Positions 55,582 to 63,899 of a stretch of 64,000 nt of DNA are shown piece by piece. The notes below the pieces were generated by a model. That model did not search any database. It had not been told where the DNA came from and worked only from the letters and a program-made list of their open reading frames with translations. Position numbers and translations under genes: made by a program. Numbering within the stretch: the stretch's first letter is position 1; every line of letters begins with the position of its first letter. This stretch comes from CAYSCZ01 sp051155775 (GTDB lineage: Bacteria; Bacteroidota; Bacteroidia; Cytophagales; Cyclobacteriaceae): the NCBI GenBank assembly GCA_051155775.1, contig DAXETV010000017.1, positions 37,865-101,864 of the forward strand, given 5' to 3'.

Positions 55582-56418
55582 ATGTCAATGAATAACGCAT
55601 TTATCAATAAACTATACAAGTCACATATTGAGACAGAAAAGGTCCCCTCACCTTATGATGTTTGCAACACTATCGAAGCATTGCTACAAATATTGTTTCC
55701 TGAGTTCTCCGAAGTAGTTTATACAGAGAAACGATCACTGATCAATAAATATGAATCAACCAGATATAAACTGTATAAAATTATTGGCCACTTTAGCGAT
55801 AAGCTTACCGAGTCACCTGAAATTGTTGAGAATAAGTTTTTTGAATCCTTACCGCATATATACGACAAGCTGCAGGCAGACGCTGAAGCTATCCTAAAGG
55901 GAGACCCCGCAGCAGTAGATAAAGTAGAAGTTATCAGAACTTATCCGGGCTTCCTGGCCTTGGCAGTTTACAGGATAGCGCATCAACTATTTTTGTTGAA
56001 CGTTCCTTTAATACCTCGAATATTAACTGAACATGCGCATAGCAAAACAGGAATAGACATTCATTTTGGAGCAAAGATTGGTGAAAATATATGCATAGAT
56101 CATGGAACCGGCGTCGTGATCGGAGAGACTGCTGTGATCGGAGACAATGTTAAAATATATCAGGGGGTTACATTAGGTGCCTTAAGTGTAAGCAAGGAAA
56201 TGGCCAAAATCAAAAGGCACCCAACAATTGAGGACCGGGTGATTCTTTATTCCGGTGCAACGATACTGGGCGGAGATACCATCATAGGTCATGATAGTGT
56301 TATTGGAGGAAATGTGTGGGTAACAAAAAGTGTTAGGCCTTACACCAAATTATATCATAAAGCTTTCTTCAAAAAGGAAGGCGAAGGCGAATTAGAAGAA
56401 TCAAATGTCGTATACTAA
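55582..56418 (+). CDS. cysE: Serine O-acetyltransferase
   Basis: A 278-residue acetyltransferase that makes O-acetylserine from serine and acetyl-CoA, the first step of cysteine synthesis. The C-terminal left-handed beta-helix shows hexapeptide repeats around LTEHAHSKTGIDIHFGAKIG, IDHGTGVVIGETAVIGDNVK and GATILGGDTIIGHDSVIGG, with the catalytic His in IDHGTG. The N-terminal 130 residues are helical, as in the longer Bacteroidota and plant-like type. The cysteine synthase gene follows 13 bp later, making a two-gene operon. Feedback inhibition by cysteine is usual for the family. Confidence 0.95.
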   Translation: MSMNNAFINKLYKSHIETEKVPSPYDVCNTIEALLQILFPEFSEVVYTEKRSLINKYESTRYKLYKIIGHFSDKLTESPEIVENKFFESLPHIYDKLQADAEAILKGDPAAVDKVEVIRTYPGFLALAVYRIAHQLFLLNVPLIPRILTEHAHSKTGIDIHFGAKIGENICIDHGTGVVIGETAVIGDNVKIYQGVTLGALSVSKEMAKIKRHPTIEDRVILYSGATILGGDTIIGHDSVIGGNVWVTKSVRPYTKLYHKAFFKKEGEGELEESNVVY

Positions 56419-56431
56419 AAACTAATCCATC

Positions 56432-57316
56432 TTGTCAACAATTCTGGATTTTGTAGGAAATACCCCATTGGTTGAGCTAAATACAATCATTCAAAAACCC
56501 GGTATAAAGTTGTATGGTAAGCTGGAAGGGCATAACCCCGGAGGTAGCGTAAAAGACCGGGCGGCGTATGGCATGATAAAATCGGCACTGGATAGAGGCG
56601 ATCTAAAACAAGATATGCGATTGGTAGAGGCAACCAGCGGTAATACAGGTATTGCTTTGGCAATGATTGCAAGATTGTTCAACATAGAAATCGATCTGAT
56701 TATGCCTGAAAATGCCACGAAAGAGCGAATACAGACCATGAAAGCATATGGAGCAAATGTTATTCTAACCTCTGAAGAAGGTAGCATGGAATATGCCAGG
56801 GATTTAGCAACTGAAATGTCCCAGCGTAAGGGCTACTATATGCTCAATCAATTCGCTAATCCTGATAACTATTGGATGCATTACAGAACGACCGGCCCTG
56901 AAATCTGGAGGGACACCAGTGGTCAAATCACACATTTTGTTTCTTCTATGGGCACTACAGGTACAATTATGGGCGTATCCCGTTACCTGAAAGAACAAAA
57001 TAGTAAAGTTCAAATCGTAGGAGTGCAACCTGAAGAAGGTTCAAAAATACCCGGGATCAGAAGATGGCCGGCAGCTTATTTGCCTGAAATATTTGAGGCA
57101 AAAAGAGTGGATCAAACCATTGATGTTTCTGAAAAAGAAGCTAAATCAATGGCATTAAGGTTGGCAAAAAAAGAAGCTGTCTTTTCAGGCATAAGTAGTG
57201 GAGGCGCTGTGACGGCAGCAGTAAAATTATCTGAACAAATTGATGGGGGTACTATAGTTTGCATCATATGTGACAGAGGTGACCGATACCTTTCATCCGG
57301 CTTATTTGACAATTAA
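56432..57316 (+). CDS. cysM: Cysteine synthase, CysM-like
   Basis: A 294-residue PLP enzyme that forms cysteine from O-acetylserine and sulfide. The PLP lysine is Lys41 in GHNPGGSVKDRAAYG, the substrate loop is EATSGNTGIALAM, and the phosphate-binding SSMGTTGTIMG and C-terminal SGISSGGAVTAAV are intact. The start is TTG at 56432: an in-frame stop lies nine bases upstream and no ATG occurs before residue 48. It lies 13 bp after cysE and is likely co-transcribed. The length and motifs match CysM (about 295-305) better than CysK. Confidence 0.93.
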   Translation: MSTILDFVGNTPLVELNTIIQKPGIKLYGKLEGHNPGGSVKDRAAYGMIKSALDRGDLKQDMRLVEATSGNTGIALAMIARLFNIEIDLIMPENATKERIQTMKAYGANVILTSEEGSMEYARDLATEMSQRKGYYMLNQFANPDNYWMHYRTTGPEIWRDTSGQITHFVSSMGTTGTIMGVSRYLKEQNSKVQIVGVQPEEGSKIPGIRRWPAAYLPEIFEAKRVDQTIDVSEKEAKSMALRLAKKEAVFSGISSGGAVTAAVKLSEQIDGGTIVCIICDRGDRYLSSGLFDN

Positions 57317-57334
57317 ATCTTCGGGAATAAAAAG

Positions 57335-57364
57335 TTGATTATATTAATTTTTTATATTGTTTTG
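57335..57364 (+). promoter_or_regulatory. Probable promoter of the 68-residue gene
   Basis: TTG (57335-57337), a 19-bp spacer and TTGTTTTG (57357-57364, one mismatch to TAnnTTTG), about 34 bp before the start codon. It shows that the small gene is transcribed separately from cysM. Confidence 0.45.
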
Positions 57365-57398
57365 GTTAAATTATAATCATAAAAATCATCTTACAATC

Positions 57399-57605
57399 AT
57401 GGAAAATCATACAGAACTTAAAACAGAAAAAGAAAAGCTAAAAAAGCTAATGTACCACTATGCAAACTGTATTAATGCACTGGATGATGTGAAAAATCGT
57501 GTGCTTCTACGTGAAGAAACTTATGCTTTGAATAAATTAAAAGACGTTAAAGAGGAACTAAGTAGTATCAGTCATTTGATACAAGAAGTTCACGACGCAT
57601 TATAA
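57399..57605 (+). CDS. Small helical protein, 68 residues
   Basis: A 68-residue protein from the ATG at 57399 (a longer frame would include the promoter). The sequence (ELKTEKEKLKKLMYHYANCI, then DVKNRVLLREETYALNKLKD) is strongly helical and charged, suggesting a short coiled coil or helical hairpin with no membrane part. No family is recognised. Its stop is 1 bp before the convergent DoxX-like gene. A regulatory or chaperone-like role is conceivable but not shown. Confidence 0.6.
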   Translation: MENHTELKTEKEKLKKLMYHYANCINALDDVKNRVLLREETYALNKLKDVKEELSSISHLIQEVHDAL

Positions 57606-57606
57606 A

Positions 57607-57981
57607 TTATAACTTGCTGCTGTAGTAGACCCACATCATCAGGATGGGATGAATGACTATTAATCTCACCCAGGCAACCCATATGGGTGTGCATAATCCA
57701 TCATCTATGCAGCCACCTACCTGAATAAAATAAAAATGAGAGGGTATAAATGCAATCAGCATGGCTAAAATGAGGTATCCGGCAATCTTCCTGGTGGCGG
57801 GTATAAATAATAAAATCCCGAAAAATATTTCTAAAAACCCGCTTGCAATGTTTATTATGTATGGATTTGGGAGATAGGGAGGAATTAAAGGAAAATAAAA
57901 TTCCGGGGCTCTGAAGTGATTAAATCCCGCCAGGATAAAAAATATGCCCAGTAAGTAAAGACTTAATCTATTTAGTTTCAT
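57607..57981 (-). CDS. DoxX-like membrane protein
   Basis: A 124-residue protein with four hydrophobic helices and the DoxX marks FILAGFNHFRAPEFYFPLIP, IASGFLEIFFGILLFIPATR and MLIAFIPSHFYFIQVGG. Two cysteines occur near GGCIDDGLC. Its closest relatives in Bacteroidota are small uncharacterised membrane proteins; the DoxX group has been linked to thiosulfate oxidation and redox homeostasis in other bacteria. It is the third DoxX-like protein in the window, about 29 kb from the other two. Confidence 0.78.
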   Translation of the reverse strand: MKLNRLSLYLLGIFFILAGFNHFRAPEFYFPLIPPYLPNPYIINIASGFLEIFFGILLFIPATRKIAGYLILAMLIAFIPSHFYFIQVGGCIDDGLCTPIWVAWVRLIVIHPILMMWVYYSSKL

Positions 57982-58162
57982 TAGCTGGTTGGATTAAATC
58001 CTTAATATAACCATAAAACCAACAAATACTGCTTGTTTTAAGTTATCTCATTATTAATATTACGTATAATTAATTGATTATAAGGATTATAGGTTGATTT
58101 GATTCAATCAAGACAATTATGTGCATAACTTTTCCGTTAAAAAGTATTAAAATATTGTGATT

Positions 58163-59050
58163 ATGAAGCTCAAACTATTGCTATTTCTACCGGCAGTCCT
58201 TACAATAATCCATTCGGAATATTTATTGGCACAGGATGGGAGTTTTACTTTAGGTAGAACGAAAGTGACTTTTAAAACCACACTTCAGGAAAAACCAACT
58301 TATGAAAGTGATAAACTGGATAAGCTAAAGCCTGGAGATAATCTTATTATTTATGATGAGATTAAAAACAACTTTATAAAAGCTCAAATCAGTGATGATA
58401 TCGGTTATGTTCCCTTGCATGATATTAGAGAGGATGGTAAGATTAAGTCATTTCATATGTTCATTGAAGATTTGGCTTCTAATCCATTCGATACACTGAA
58501 ATATACAGGCTATGTAAAGGGTAAGGTTCGGGAAGACTTTACCACTACCACAGGTGAGTCAAAAAAACTGGGTTATTTTGAATTATTTGGCCTCTTGAAT
58601 TTTGAAGACGCTAAGGTTAAAATAGTTCGTACCAATGGTGAAGTTGGTTATACAGATGAAGCAGCCATTGTAAAGAATGAAGATTTCGAAGCCTTTAAGG
58701 CTTATCAGTTAGAGATAGCCGAACAACGTAGAAAGGAAAAAGAACTAAAGAAAAAAAGACATCTAGACTCTCTTACACTGATATACAATACCACCGCAGA
58801 TTACTTATTGAAGAATTCTTCCCCGGCGAGCGTCAATATTACAAAATCACCGGATGGCTTTTCTTCAATCATTGGTTCTATACCTGCAAATGATTTTGCA
58901 AAATACCTGGACTATAATGAGGGTTATTACAAAGTAAGATTCCTTGACATAATTGGTTATGTTCCGTATTCAAATCTTGAAGAATCCAAAGTTGTCAAAA
59001 AGGAAATCGTAACCAAAAAGATGAATGCCTTAAACAAAAACGAGCAATGA
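58163..59050 (+). CDS. Secreted protein with two SH3-like domains
   Basis: A 295-residue protein from the ATG at 58163 (a GTG two codons upstream is also open). The signal peptide is LLLFLPAVLTIIHSEYLLA, then QDGS. Two bacterial SH3-like regions are seen: residues about 25-85 (LKPGDNLIIYDEIKNNFIKA, IGYVPLHDI) and about 205-280 (ITKSPDGFSSIIGSIPAND, IGYVPYSNL), separated by a charged helical linker (QRRKEKELKKKR). Such domains often bind peptidoglycan or cell-wall components. It is closed by a strong terminator (59112-59144). Confidence 0.65.
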   Translation: MKLKLLLFLPAVLTIIHSEYLLAQDGSFTLGRTKVTFKTTLQEKPTYESDKLDKLKPGDNLIIYDEIKNNFIKAQISDDIGYVPLHDIREDGKIKSFHMFIEDLASNPFDTLKYTGYVKGKVREDFTTTTGESKKLGYFELFGLLNFEDAKVKIVRTNGEVGYTDEAAIVKNEDFEAFKAYQLEIAEQRRKEKELKKKRHLDSLTLIYNTTADYLLKNSSPASVNITKSPDGFSSIIGSIPANDFAKYLDYNEGYYKVRFLDIIGYVPYSNLEESKVVKKEIVTKKMNALNKNEQ

Positions 59051-59111
59051 TGACCTATGATATCTAATTGTATTATTTAGTCAATCTTTAAATAAAGATT
59101 TTTAAGCAATA

Positions 59112-59144
59112 GGAAAGCCTTTTAAATTTAGAAAGGCTTTTTTT
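59112..59144 (+). terminator. Strong intrinsic terminator
   Basis: AAAGCCTTT (59114-59122) and AAAGGCTTT (59132-59140) make a perfect 9-bp stem with a 9-nt loop, followed by a run of seven U including the arm. It closes the SH3-like gene. The next gene's first ATG comes only 3 bp later, so transcription of that operon must begin inside or after this element, or depend on read-through. Confidence 0.85.
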
Positions 59145-59146
59145 AT

Positions 59147-60436
59147 ATGTTATTTTTTTATCTCAAGTTTATACCTTCAAAATTTATCGAATTGAAAAAT
59201 CCCTGGTCACCTCTATTTAAGCTAACAAATGTATTCGGAAATATCGGAGCATCACTGGGTATTCCATTTGCTCAACTGGATGCAGGTAGGTTTATAAACA
59301 AAGCGAAAAAGCAAACCGGCCTCCATAATTTTGGGGAAGAATTGTTCGGTGAAAATAGTGAATTTTATGAGGGTCTTGAAAGGTTGGTAGAATCAGCTAA
59401 GAAAGAGGCCAAACTCACGCCATTAGGTGAAATAGCTATTCAACAAGATATAATAAGACTGTTGACCAATCGGTTAAAGCTGGTTAGTGATAGGATAGAT
59501 AACCCGGGGATAGCCGGGCAACACATCCTCCAACCCATAATTATTGCAAGCTTTCCAAGAACCGGAACAACATTTTTGCATGGTATCATGGAGCAGGATC
59601 AGAGAATGCGCGTTCCGAAGAGCTGGGAGGTGATGTATCCTTCACCGCCACCAGATAAAAATATAGTCGACGACCAAAGGGTCAGTAAGGTTAACAACCA
59701 ACTTACGTGGTTTTTTAGAATGGCGCCTCAGTATAAAGTTGCACATCCGTTAGGAGCTGAACTGGCACAGGAATGTATGGAGATAACCTCACATACTTTC
59801 AAAAGTGAGCGGTTTTACAGGACCTATCATGTTCCCGAATATGTAGATTGGGTAGACGGGGGCTCTTTGAAAGGTGCCTGTGCATTTCATAAAGCATTCC
59901 TCCAGCACCTGCAATGGAAATCCCCGGCAAGCTGGTGGGTGTTAAAAAACCCACCCCATATCTTTGCCATCAATGAACTAGCTGAAACCTATCCCGATGC
60001 CCGGTTCATACAAACCCACCGGGATCCCATTACCGTTATTTCTTCTTTTATGAGCCATACACGTAGACTTCGAAAAGCATTCTCTAACCAACCTGATCTG
60101 TATTCAAAAGAAAAAACCATAGAAAGATGGTCAGAGGGGATAAGCAGATTGATGAAATTCCGGGAAAATCATCCTGAATCGACCTGGGTTGATATCCATT
60201 ATCATGAATTGCTTGAAAGACCCATAGAAACAATAGAAGAAATATATAATGCCTTAGCCATTGATCTATCAGATAAGACATTGGATAAGATGAGAAAATT
60301 TATAAAAGATCACCCGCAGTATGAGCATGGCGTCCATAAATATGTACCGCAGGATTTTGGTATTGACCCGCATATGAGACATCCTGTGTTCGATCAGTAT
60401 GTAGAGACATTTAAGGTTAAAAAAGATAAATATTAA
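59147..60436 (+). CDS. Sulfotransferase family protein (first of two)
   Basis: A 429-residue cytosolic sulfotransferase. The 5'-phosphosulfate loop is SFPRTGTTF (residues 135-143), and the 3'-phosphate-binding region is RFIQTHRDPITVISS, both as in PAPS-dependent enzymes of the Sulfotransfer_3 type. The N-terminal 130 residues align with those of the second sulfotransferase (LTPLGEIAIQQDIIRLLTNR against LSPLGKVVTYADTLRLLTNR). The ATG at 59147 begins directly after a terminator; a TTG at 59192 (then KNPWSPLF) aligns better with the start of its paralogue and may be the true start. It heads a four-gene operon, 5 bp before the SDR gene. Confidence 0.85.
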   Translation: MLFFYLKFIPSKFIELKNPWSPLFKLTNVFGNIGASLGIPFAQLDAGRFINKAKKQTGLHNFGEELFGENSEFYEGLERLVESAKKEAKLTPLGEIAIQQDIIRLLTNRLKLVSDRIDNPGIAGQHILQPIIIASFPRTGTTFLHGIMEQDQRMRVPKSWEVMYPSPPPDKNIVDDQRVSKVNNQLTWFFRMAPQYKVAHPLGAELAQECMEITSHTFKSERFYRTYHVPEYVDWVDGGSLKGACAFHKAFLQHLQWKSPASWWVLKNPPHIFAINELAETYPDARFIQTHRDPITVISSFMSHTRRLRKAFSNQPDLYSKEKTIERWSEGISRLMKFRENHPESTWVDIHYHELLERPIETIEEIYNALAIDLSDKTLDKMRKFIKDHPQYEHGVHKYVPQDFGIDPHMRHPVFDQYVETFKVKKDKY

Positions 60437-60441
60437 ATAAA

Positions 60442-61272
60442 TTGAATTTAGCAGGTAAAAAATACCTCGTTACTGGCGCGTCCAGTGGTATTGGCTTGGC
60501 CCTGGTCAAAAAACTGTTAGCGGCTGAAGCTGAAGTTGGAATTATATGCCGTAATCAAGATAAAATTGATCAGGTTTTAGCATCCCTTACGAACGACGGA
60601 GGACATATTTATCCATTTACAGCTGATTTATCAGTTCAATCGGATATTACACATCTTGCCACGAAAGTCTTAAATAAATTCGATAAACTCGATGGACTCA
60701 TCAATAATGCCGGCGTTTTCACAAAAAAGCAAACCATGACCGAAGATGGGTTTGAATTACAATTTGCTGTGAACTATCTGGCACAGGTACACCTCAATGT
60801 TTTGTTACTACCCATTATCAAGCAAAGTAACGGCAGGATCGTGAATGTTGCCTCCATGGAGCATATGATCGGTAAACTTTATCCAAAGGATATGCAACTT
60901 ACTAATAATTACCTGGGCACCAGAGCATACAGACAATCTAAGCTCGCCGTCGTGATGGCCTCAGCCTCCCTGGCCGGTAGGGTATCCGGAGTAACAGTAA
61001 ATGCCGTGCACCCCGGAGTAGTCTATACCAAACTGGTTCATTCCATCAGCCCATTGGCCGTGATTGTGAAAAAAATACTAAAATCCCCTGATCAGGGAGC
61101 AGAGGCACCATTTTACGTGGCCACCCACACATCCTTAAATGAAGTGACCGGCAAATATTTCCACGAAAAAAAGATAAGTAAGCCGGCAAAAGCTGCCAGG
61201 GATCAAAAGAAAAACGACTGGCTCCTGGACCATACACTTGGAATGCTTAAGCTGAATCCTAAGCTGGCATGA
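60442..61272 (+). CDS. Short-chain dehydrogenase/reductase
   Basis: A 276-residue classical SDR oxidoreductase. The nucleotide site is TGASSGIG (residues 11-18), NNAG is near residue 88-91, and the catalytic set is Asn111, Ser138 (NVASM), Tyr163 and Lys167 (YRQSK). The start is TTG at 60442; an in-frame stop lies just upstream, so TTG is needed. Retinol- or steroid-dehydrogenase-like members of this size act on lipophilic alcohols or ketones. The stop overlaps the next gene's ATG by 4 bp, and the upstream sulfotransferase ends 5 bp before, so it is in a four-gene operon. Confidence 0.9.
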   Translation: MNLAGKKYLVTGASSGIGLALVKKLLAAEAEVGIICRNQDKIDQVLASLTNDGGHIYPFTADLSVQSDITHLATKVLNKFDKLDGLINNAGVFTKKQTMTEDGFELQFAVNYLAQVHLNVLLLPIIKQSNGRIVNVASMEHMIGKLYPKDMQLTNNYLGTRAYRQSKLAVVMASASLAGRVSGVTVNAVHPGVVYTKLVHSISPLAVIVKKILKSPDQGAEAPFYVATHTSLNEVTGKYFHEKKISKPAKAARDQKKNDWLLDHTLGMLKLNPKLA

Positions 61273-62285
61273 CCATACAAAATAAAAAGATTTTTCTGAC
61301 CGGCGGCCGGTCTTTTGTGGGATCAGCCGTTGCAAGGGAATGTATCAATAGTGGTGCTAAACTATCAGTTCTGCTGCAGCAAAGAGAAGGTCATACCCCC
61401 GACTTATTAGAAAATCTTTCTTATCAAAAAGTTTATGGGGATATTTTCCAAAAGCAGACCTACCAGAACCATTTGAAAAATGTAGACGTGGTATTGCACT
61501 GTTTTGAGGACTACCGGACATGGGCACCTAATCCAAATGAGGTATTAAAGAACAACCTTGAGGGTACTAAATGCCTGTTAGGCGCGGTCAGCAATTATAC
61601 ATCCGTAAGGGTCGTTTATATGAGTAGGGTAGGGGCTTTGGGCCGGTTACCAGGTGTCCGGGTGGCTGATGAAAATACACCGGTTAGTTATAAAGATATG
61701 ATCGGTAGATACCAAAGCAGCAAGTACCTGGCTGAACAAGCGGTGTTAGAATTTGTCGATAAAGGACTTGACATTGTAATTGTAAATCCTTCGGCATGTA
61801 TAGGAGAAAGAGATATTCAACCAACACCCATTGGAAAATTTCTTATTCGCTTTGTAAAAGGTGAGATAAAAGGGTTGATTGATGCAGGACGAAATTTTAC
61901 GGACGTGCAGGACGTGGCAAGAGGCATATTGCTGGCCGCTGAAAAAGGAACAACCGGTGAACGATATATCCTCAGTGGCCATAACTTAAGCATCAAAGCG
62001 TTTCTGTCGAAAATCAGTAGTGTTACCAATGCTGAGGTTCCGAAAAAGCAGTTTCCCTGGGTATTTGCTTACTTTTTTGCCGTTATTTCAACAATGAAGG
62101 CCAAGCTTACCGGCAAACCACCCAGGCTATCACTGGAAGCTGCAATGGCTTCCAGGCAAAAGCTCTACTTTGATGCCTCTAAAGCCAAAGCCGAGCTGGG
62201 ATGGCAGGCAGGACCGTTAGAGCCTGCTATCGAAAGGGCTTTAATATGGTTTAAAGACAATGGTTATTTTAATAAAGAATTATAA
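61269..62285 (+). CDS. NAD-dependent epimerase/dehydratase, HpnA- or 3beta-HSD-like
   Basis: A 338-residue extended SDR. The Rossmann turn reads LTGGRSFVGSAVA, where the second Gly of the usual TGATGFVG is Ser. The active site has Ser119 (YMSRVGAL), Tyr148 and Lys152 (YQSSK), followed by LDIVIVNPSACIGERDIQPT. This piece and the later GRNFTDVQDVARGILLAAEK are like hopanoid-associated sugar epimerases (HpnA) and 3beta-hydroxysteroid dehydrogenases. It lies between an SDR and a sulfotransferase, overlapping them by 4 bp and 1 bp. A substrate that is a steroid, hopanoid, sugar or other lipid is possible. Confidence 0.85.
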   Translation: MTIQNKKIFLTGGRSFVGSAVARECINSGAKLSVLLQQREGHTPDLLENLSYQKVYGDIFQKQTYQNHLKNVDVVLHCFEDYRTWAPNPNEVLKNNLEGTKCLLGAVSNYTSVRVVYMSRVGALGRLPGVRVADENTPVSYKDMIGRYQSSKYLAEQAVLEFVDKGLDIVIVNPSACIGERDIQPTPIGKFLIRFVKGEIKGLIDAGRNFTDVQDVARGILLAAEKGTTGERYILSGHNLSIKAFLSKISSVTNAEVPKKQFPWVFAYFFAVISTMKAKLTGKPPRLSLEAAMASRQKLYFDASKAKAELGWQAGPLEPAIERALIWFKDNGYFNKEL

Positions 62286-63493
62286 TGTGGAATCAAATAT
62301 TTGATCTAGCGGATAAAAGCATTGGCATCCTTGACCATCTCGGGGTTAGTGCGGCAAGCCTCCATAAGGAAGAGCTGCTTGCAGCAGCCCGGAAAGAAGC
62401 AGACCTGGAAGATTTTGGGGATGAATCATTTTTAAAAGGGTTTGATATCTTATTACAAGCCTATCAGGATGAAGCCAACCTTTCCCCCCTCGGCAAAGTG
62501 GTCACATATGCCGACACCTTACGGCTACTCACCAACCGCTTGAAGATCGTCCACGAGCAGAAGGAGCATAGCGGCTTCCAACATGAGCCAATAGAAAAAC
62601 CTATATTCATACTGGGATTACCCCGCTGTGGTACCACTTTCATGCATCGCCTGCTGGCAGAAGACCCGGCTAACCGTGTGCCCTTTAGCTGGGAGGTGAT
62701 GATGCCCACCAGAGACCAGGGAAGCAAAGAAAAGCGGATTAAAGAAACCGACAGTAAATTAAACTGGTTCGGAAGGTTGGCCCCTGAGTATAAAAAAATC
62801 CACCGAACCGGTGCTACCCATCCGCAGGAATGTATCGCCATCTTAAGCTATAGCTTCCAAAGTATCCGGTTTCATAGAACGCATCATGTGCCCACCTATT
62901 GGAACTGGTTACTGAAAGCTGACAATTCCCTCGCCTATAAGGAACATAAGGATTTCCTGAAAATGCTCCAGCACAATGGCCGGTTCGATAGCAAACGATG
63001 GATATTGAAGACACCATCCCACCTGTTTTTTGTTGATGCCATCTTAAAGGAATACCCGGATGCACGGTTTATTCAAACACACCGTAACCCCCTGACTGCC
63101 TTAAGCTCCAATCTGAGTCAGGTAGCCTTGCTGAGGAAGACCTTCAGCGCTAAAGCTATAGAACCCAAAGCAGATCATGTGGCCGGAAACTGGTCCAATG
63201 CCCTCAACAGGTTTACAGCAATCCGAAAGACTCTTGATCCGGGGCGTGTTTTAGATGTTTATTACCATGATTTATCCAAAGACCCGGTGGGTGAGATCGC
63301 ACGAATCTACCGGTACTTTGGTTTTGAGCTTTCAGACGTGCTGCAGGCCCGCATGCAGGCATTTAGTAATGAGCACCGAAAGGGGAAGTTTGGCAAACAC
63401 CAATATCAACAGCAACAGAAGCTTTTTAATAATGCCAGTCATCTTGAAGCTTTTAGGCCCTATATGGATGCCCATGGCATAGACGCTAAGTAA
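62285..63493 (+). CDS. Sulfotransferase family protein (second of two)
   Basis: A 402-residue PAPS-dependent sulfotransferase. The phosphosulfate loop is GLPRCGTTF (residues 111-119) and the 3'-phosphate region RFIQTHRNPLTALSSNLSQV. It shares about the same architecture as the enzyme at 59147. Its ATG overlaps the TAA of the preceding gene by one base (TAATG), showing translational coupling. The base composition of this gene is visibly richer in G+C than the rest of the window, which hints at a different origin or selection. No PAPS-synthesis genes (cysD/N/C) are nearby, so the donor must come from elsewhere. Confidence 0.88.
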   Translation: MWNQIFDLADKSIGILDHLGVSAASLHKEELLAAARKEADLEDFGDESFLKGFDILLQAYQDEANLSPLGKVVTYADTLRLLTNRLKIVHEQKEHSGFQHEPIEKPIFILGLPRCGTTFMHRLLAEDPANRVPFSWEVMMPTRDQGSKEKRIKETDSKLNWFGRLAPEYKKIHRTGATHPQECIAILSYSFQSIRFHRTHHVPTYWNWLLKADNSLAYKEHKDFLKMLQHNGRFDSKRWILKTPSHLFFVDAILKEYPDARFIQTHRNPLTALSSNLSQVALLRKTFSAKAIEPKADHVAGNWSNALNRFTAIRKTLDPGRVLDVYYHDLSKDPVGEIARIYRYFGFELSDVLQARMQAFSNEHRKGKFGKHQYQQQQKLFNNASHLEAFRPYMDAHGIDAK

Positions 63494-63496
63494 CCT

Positions 63497-63661
63497 ATGC
63501 CATCGGACACATATGATTTGAATAAGGTGCCACACAGTCCTATGCCTCGGCCTGCACGCCGTGGCCTGCCGCCGGCCAAGCCATCCACCCTGCAATCCTA
63601 CATCGGTCTTGGCCCGGCTCCTAAGCCAGTTCATTTTCAAAAACCGCTGCATGAAATATAA
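63497..63661 (+). CDS. Candidate proline-rich 54-residue protein (doubtful)
   Basis: A frame from ATG (63497) to TAA (63659-63661) reading MPSDTYDLNKVPHSPMPRPA followed by RRGLPPAKPSTLQSYIGLG, and ending KPLHEI. It starts 3 bp after the sulfotransferase stop and is GC- and proline-rich, unlike most of the genome. Either it is a small gene at the end of the operon or it is non-coding GC-rich DNA read by chance. A minus-strand frame over the same DNA is equally open, which weakens the case. Confidence 0.25.
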   Translation: MPSDTYDLNKVPHSPMPRPARRGLPPAKPSTLQSYIGLGPAPKPVHFQKPLHEI

Positions 63662-63899
63662 TCACATCCAGTGGTTTAAAAGTTTGATGGATGTAAAAAG
63701 TCCACTATATTCTGCATAAAACTATAATGGGGATATGTTGAACTTTGTTCAACATATCCGGATGTTGTGTGCCATTTGATAAAATATTGATAACGAGGGA
63801 ACTAAAACGAGTTAATAAGAACTGATTAGAAAGAAGATTGCAGATGTGTAAGAATATGAATATCTTCAATCAGACTAGAAAATCACCAATAAGAAAAAT
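63662..63899. other. Non-coding stretch with inverted repeat
   Basis: No coding frame could be supported over about 238 bp. It holds the 29-bp perfect inverted repeat at 63731-63759 and the leader of the partial antitoxin-like gene. Confidence 0.5.
63731..63759. repeat. Perfect 29-bp inverted repeat
   Basis: GGATATGTTGAAC (63731-63743), TTT, then GTTCAACATATCC (63747-63759): 13-bp arms, a 3-nt loop and no mismatches. No U-tract follows, so it is unlikely to be a plain terminator. It is 140 bp upstream of the UPF0175-like start. It could be an operator, a dispersed hairpin element or the end of a mobile unit. Confidence 0.7.

Noticed and set aside
63332..63652. Minus-strand 106-codon frame across the end of the sulfotransferase and GC-rich tract
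   Set aside because: It overlaps a well-supported gene in antisense, its protein is unusually rich in R, W and H, and it shows no domain; treated as a shadow frame of the GC-rich DNA.
63731..63759. Reading the inverted repeat as an integron attC site
   Set aside because: The 3-nt loop and absence of the GTTRRRY/RYYYAAC core pair do not fit attC; a plain perfect palindrome is a better description.
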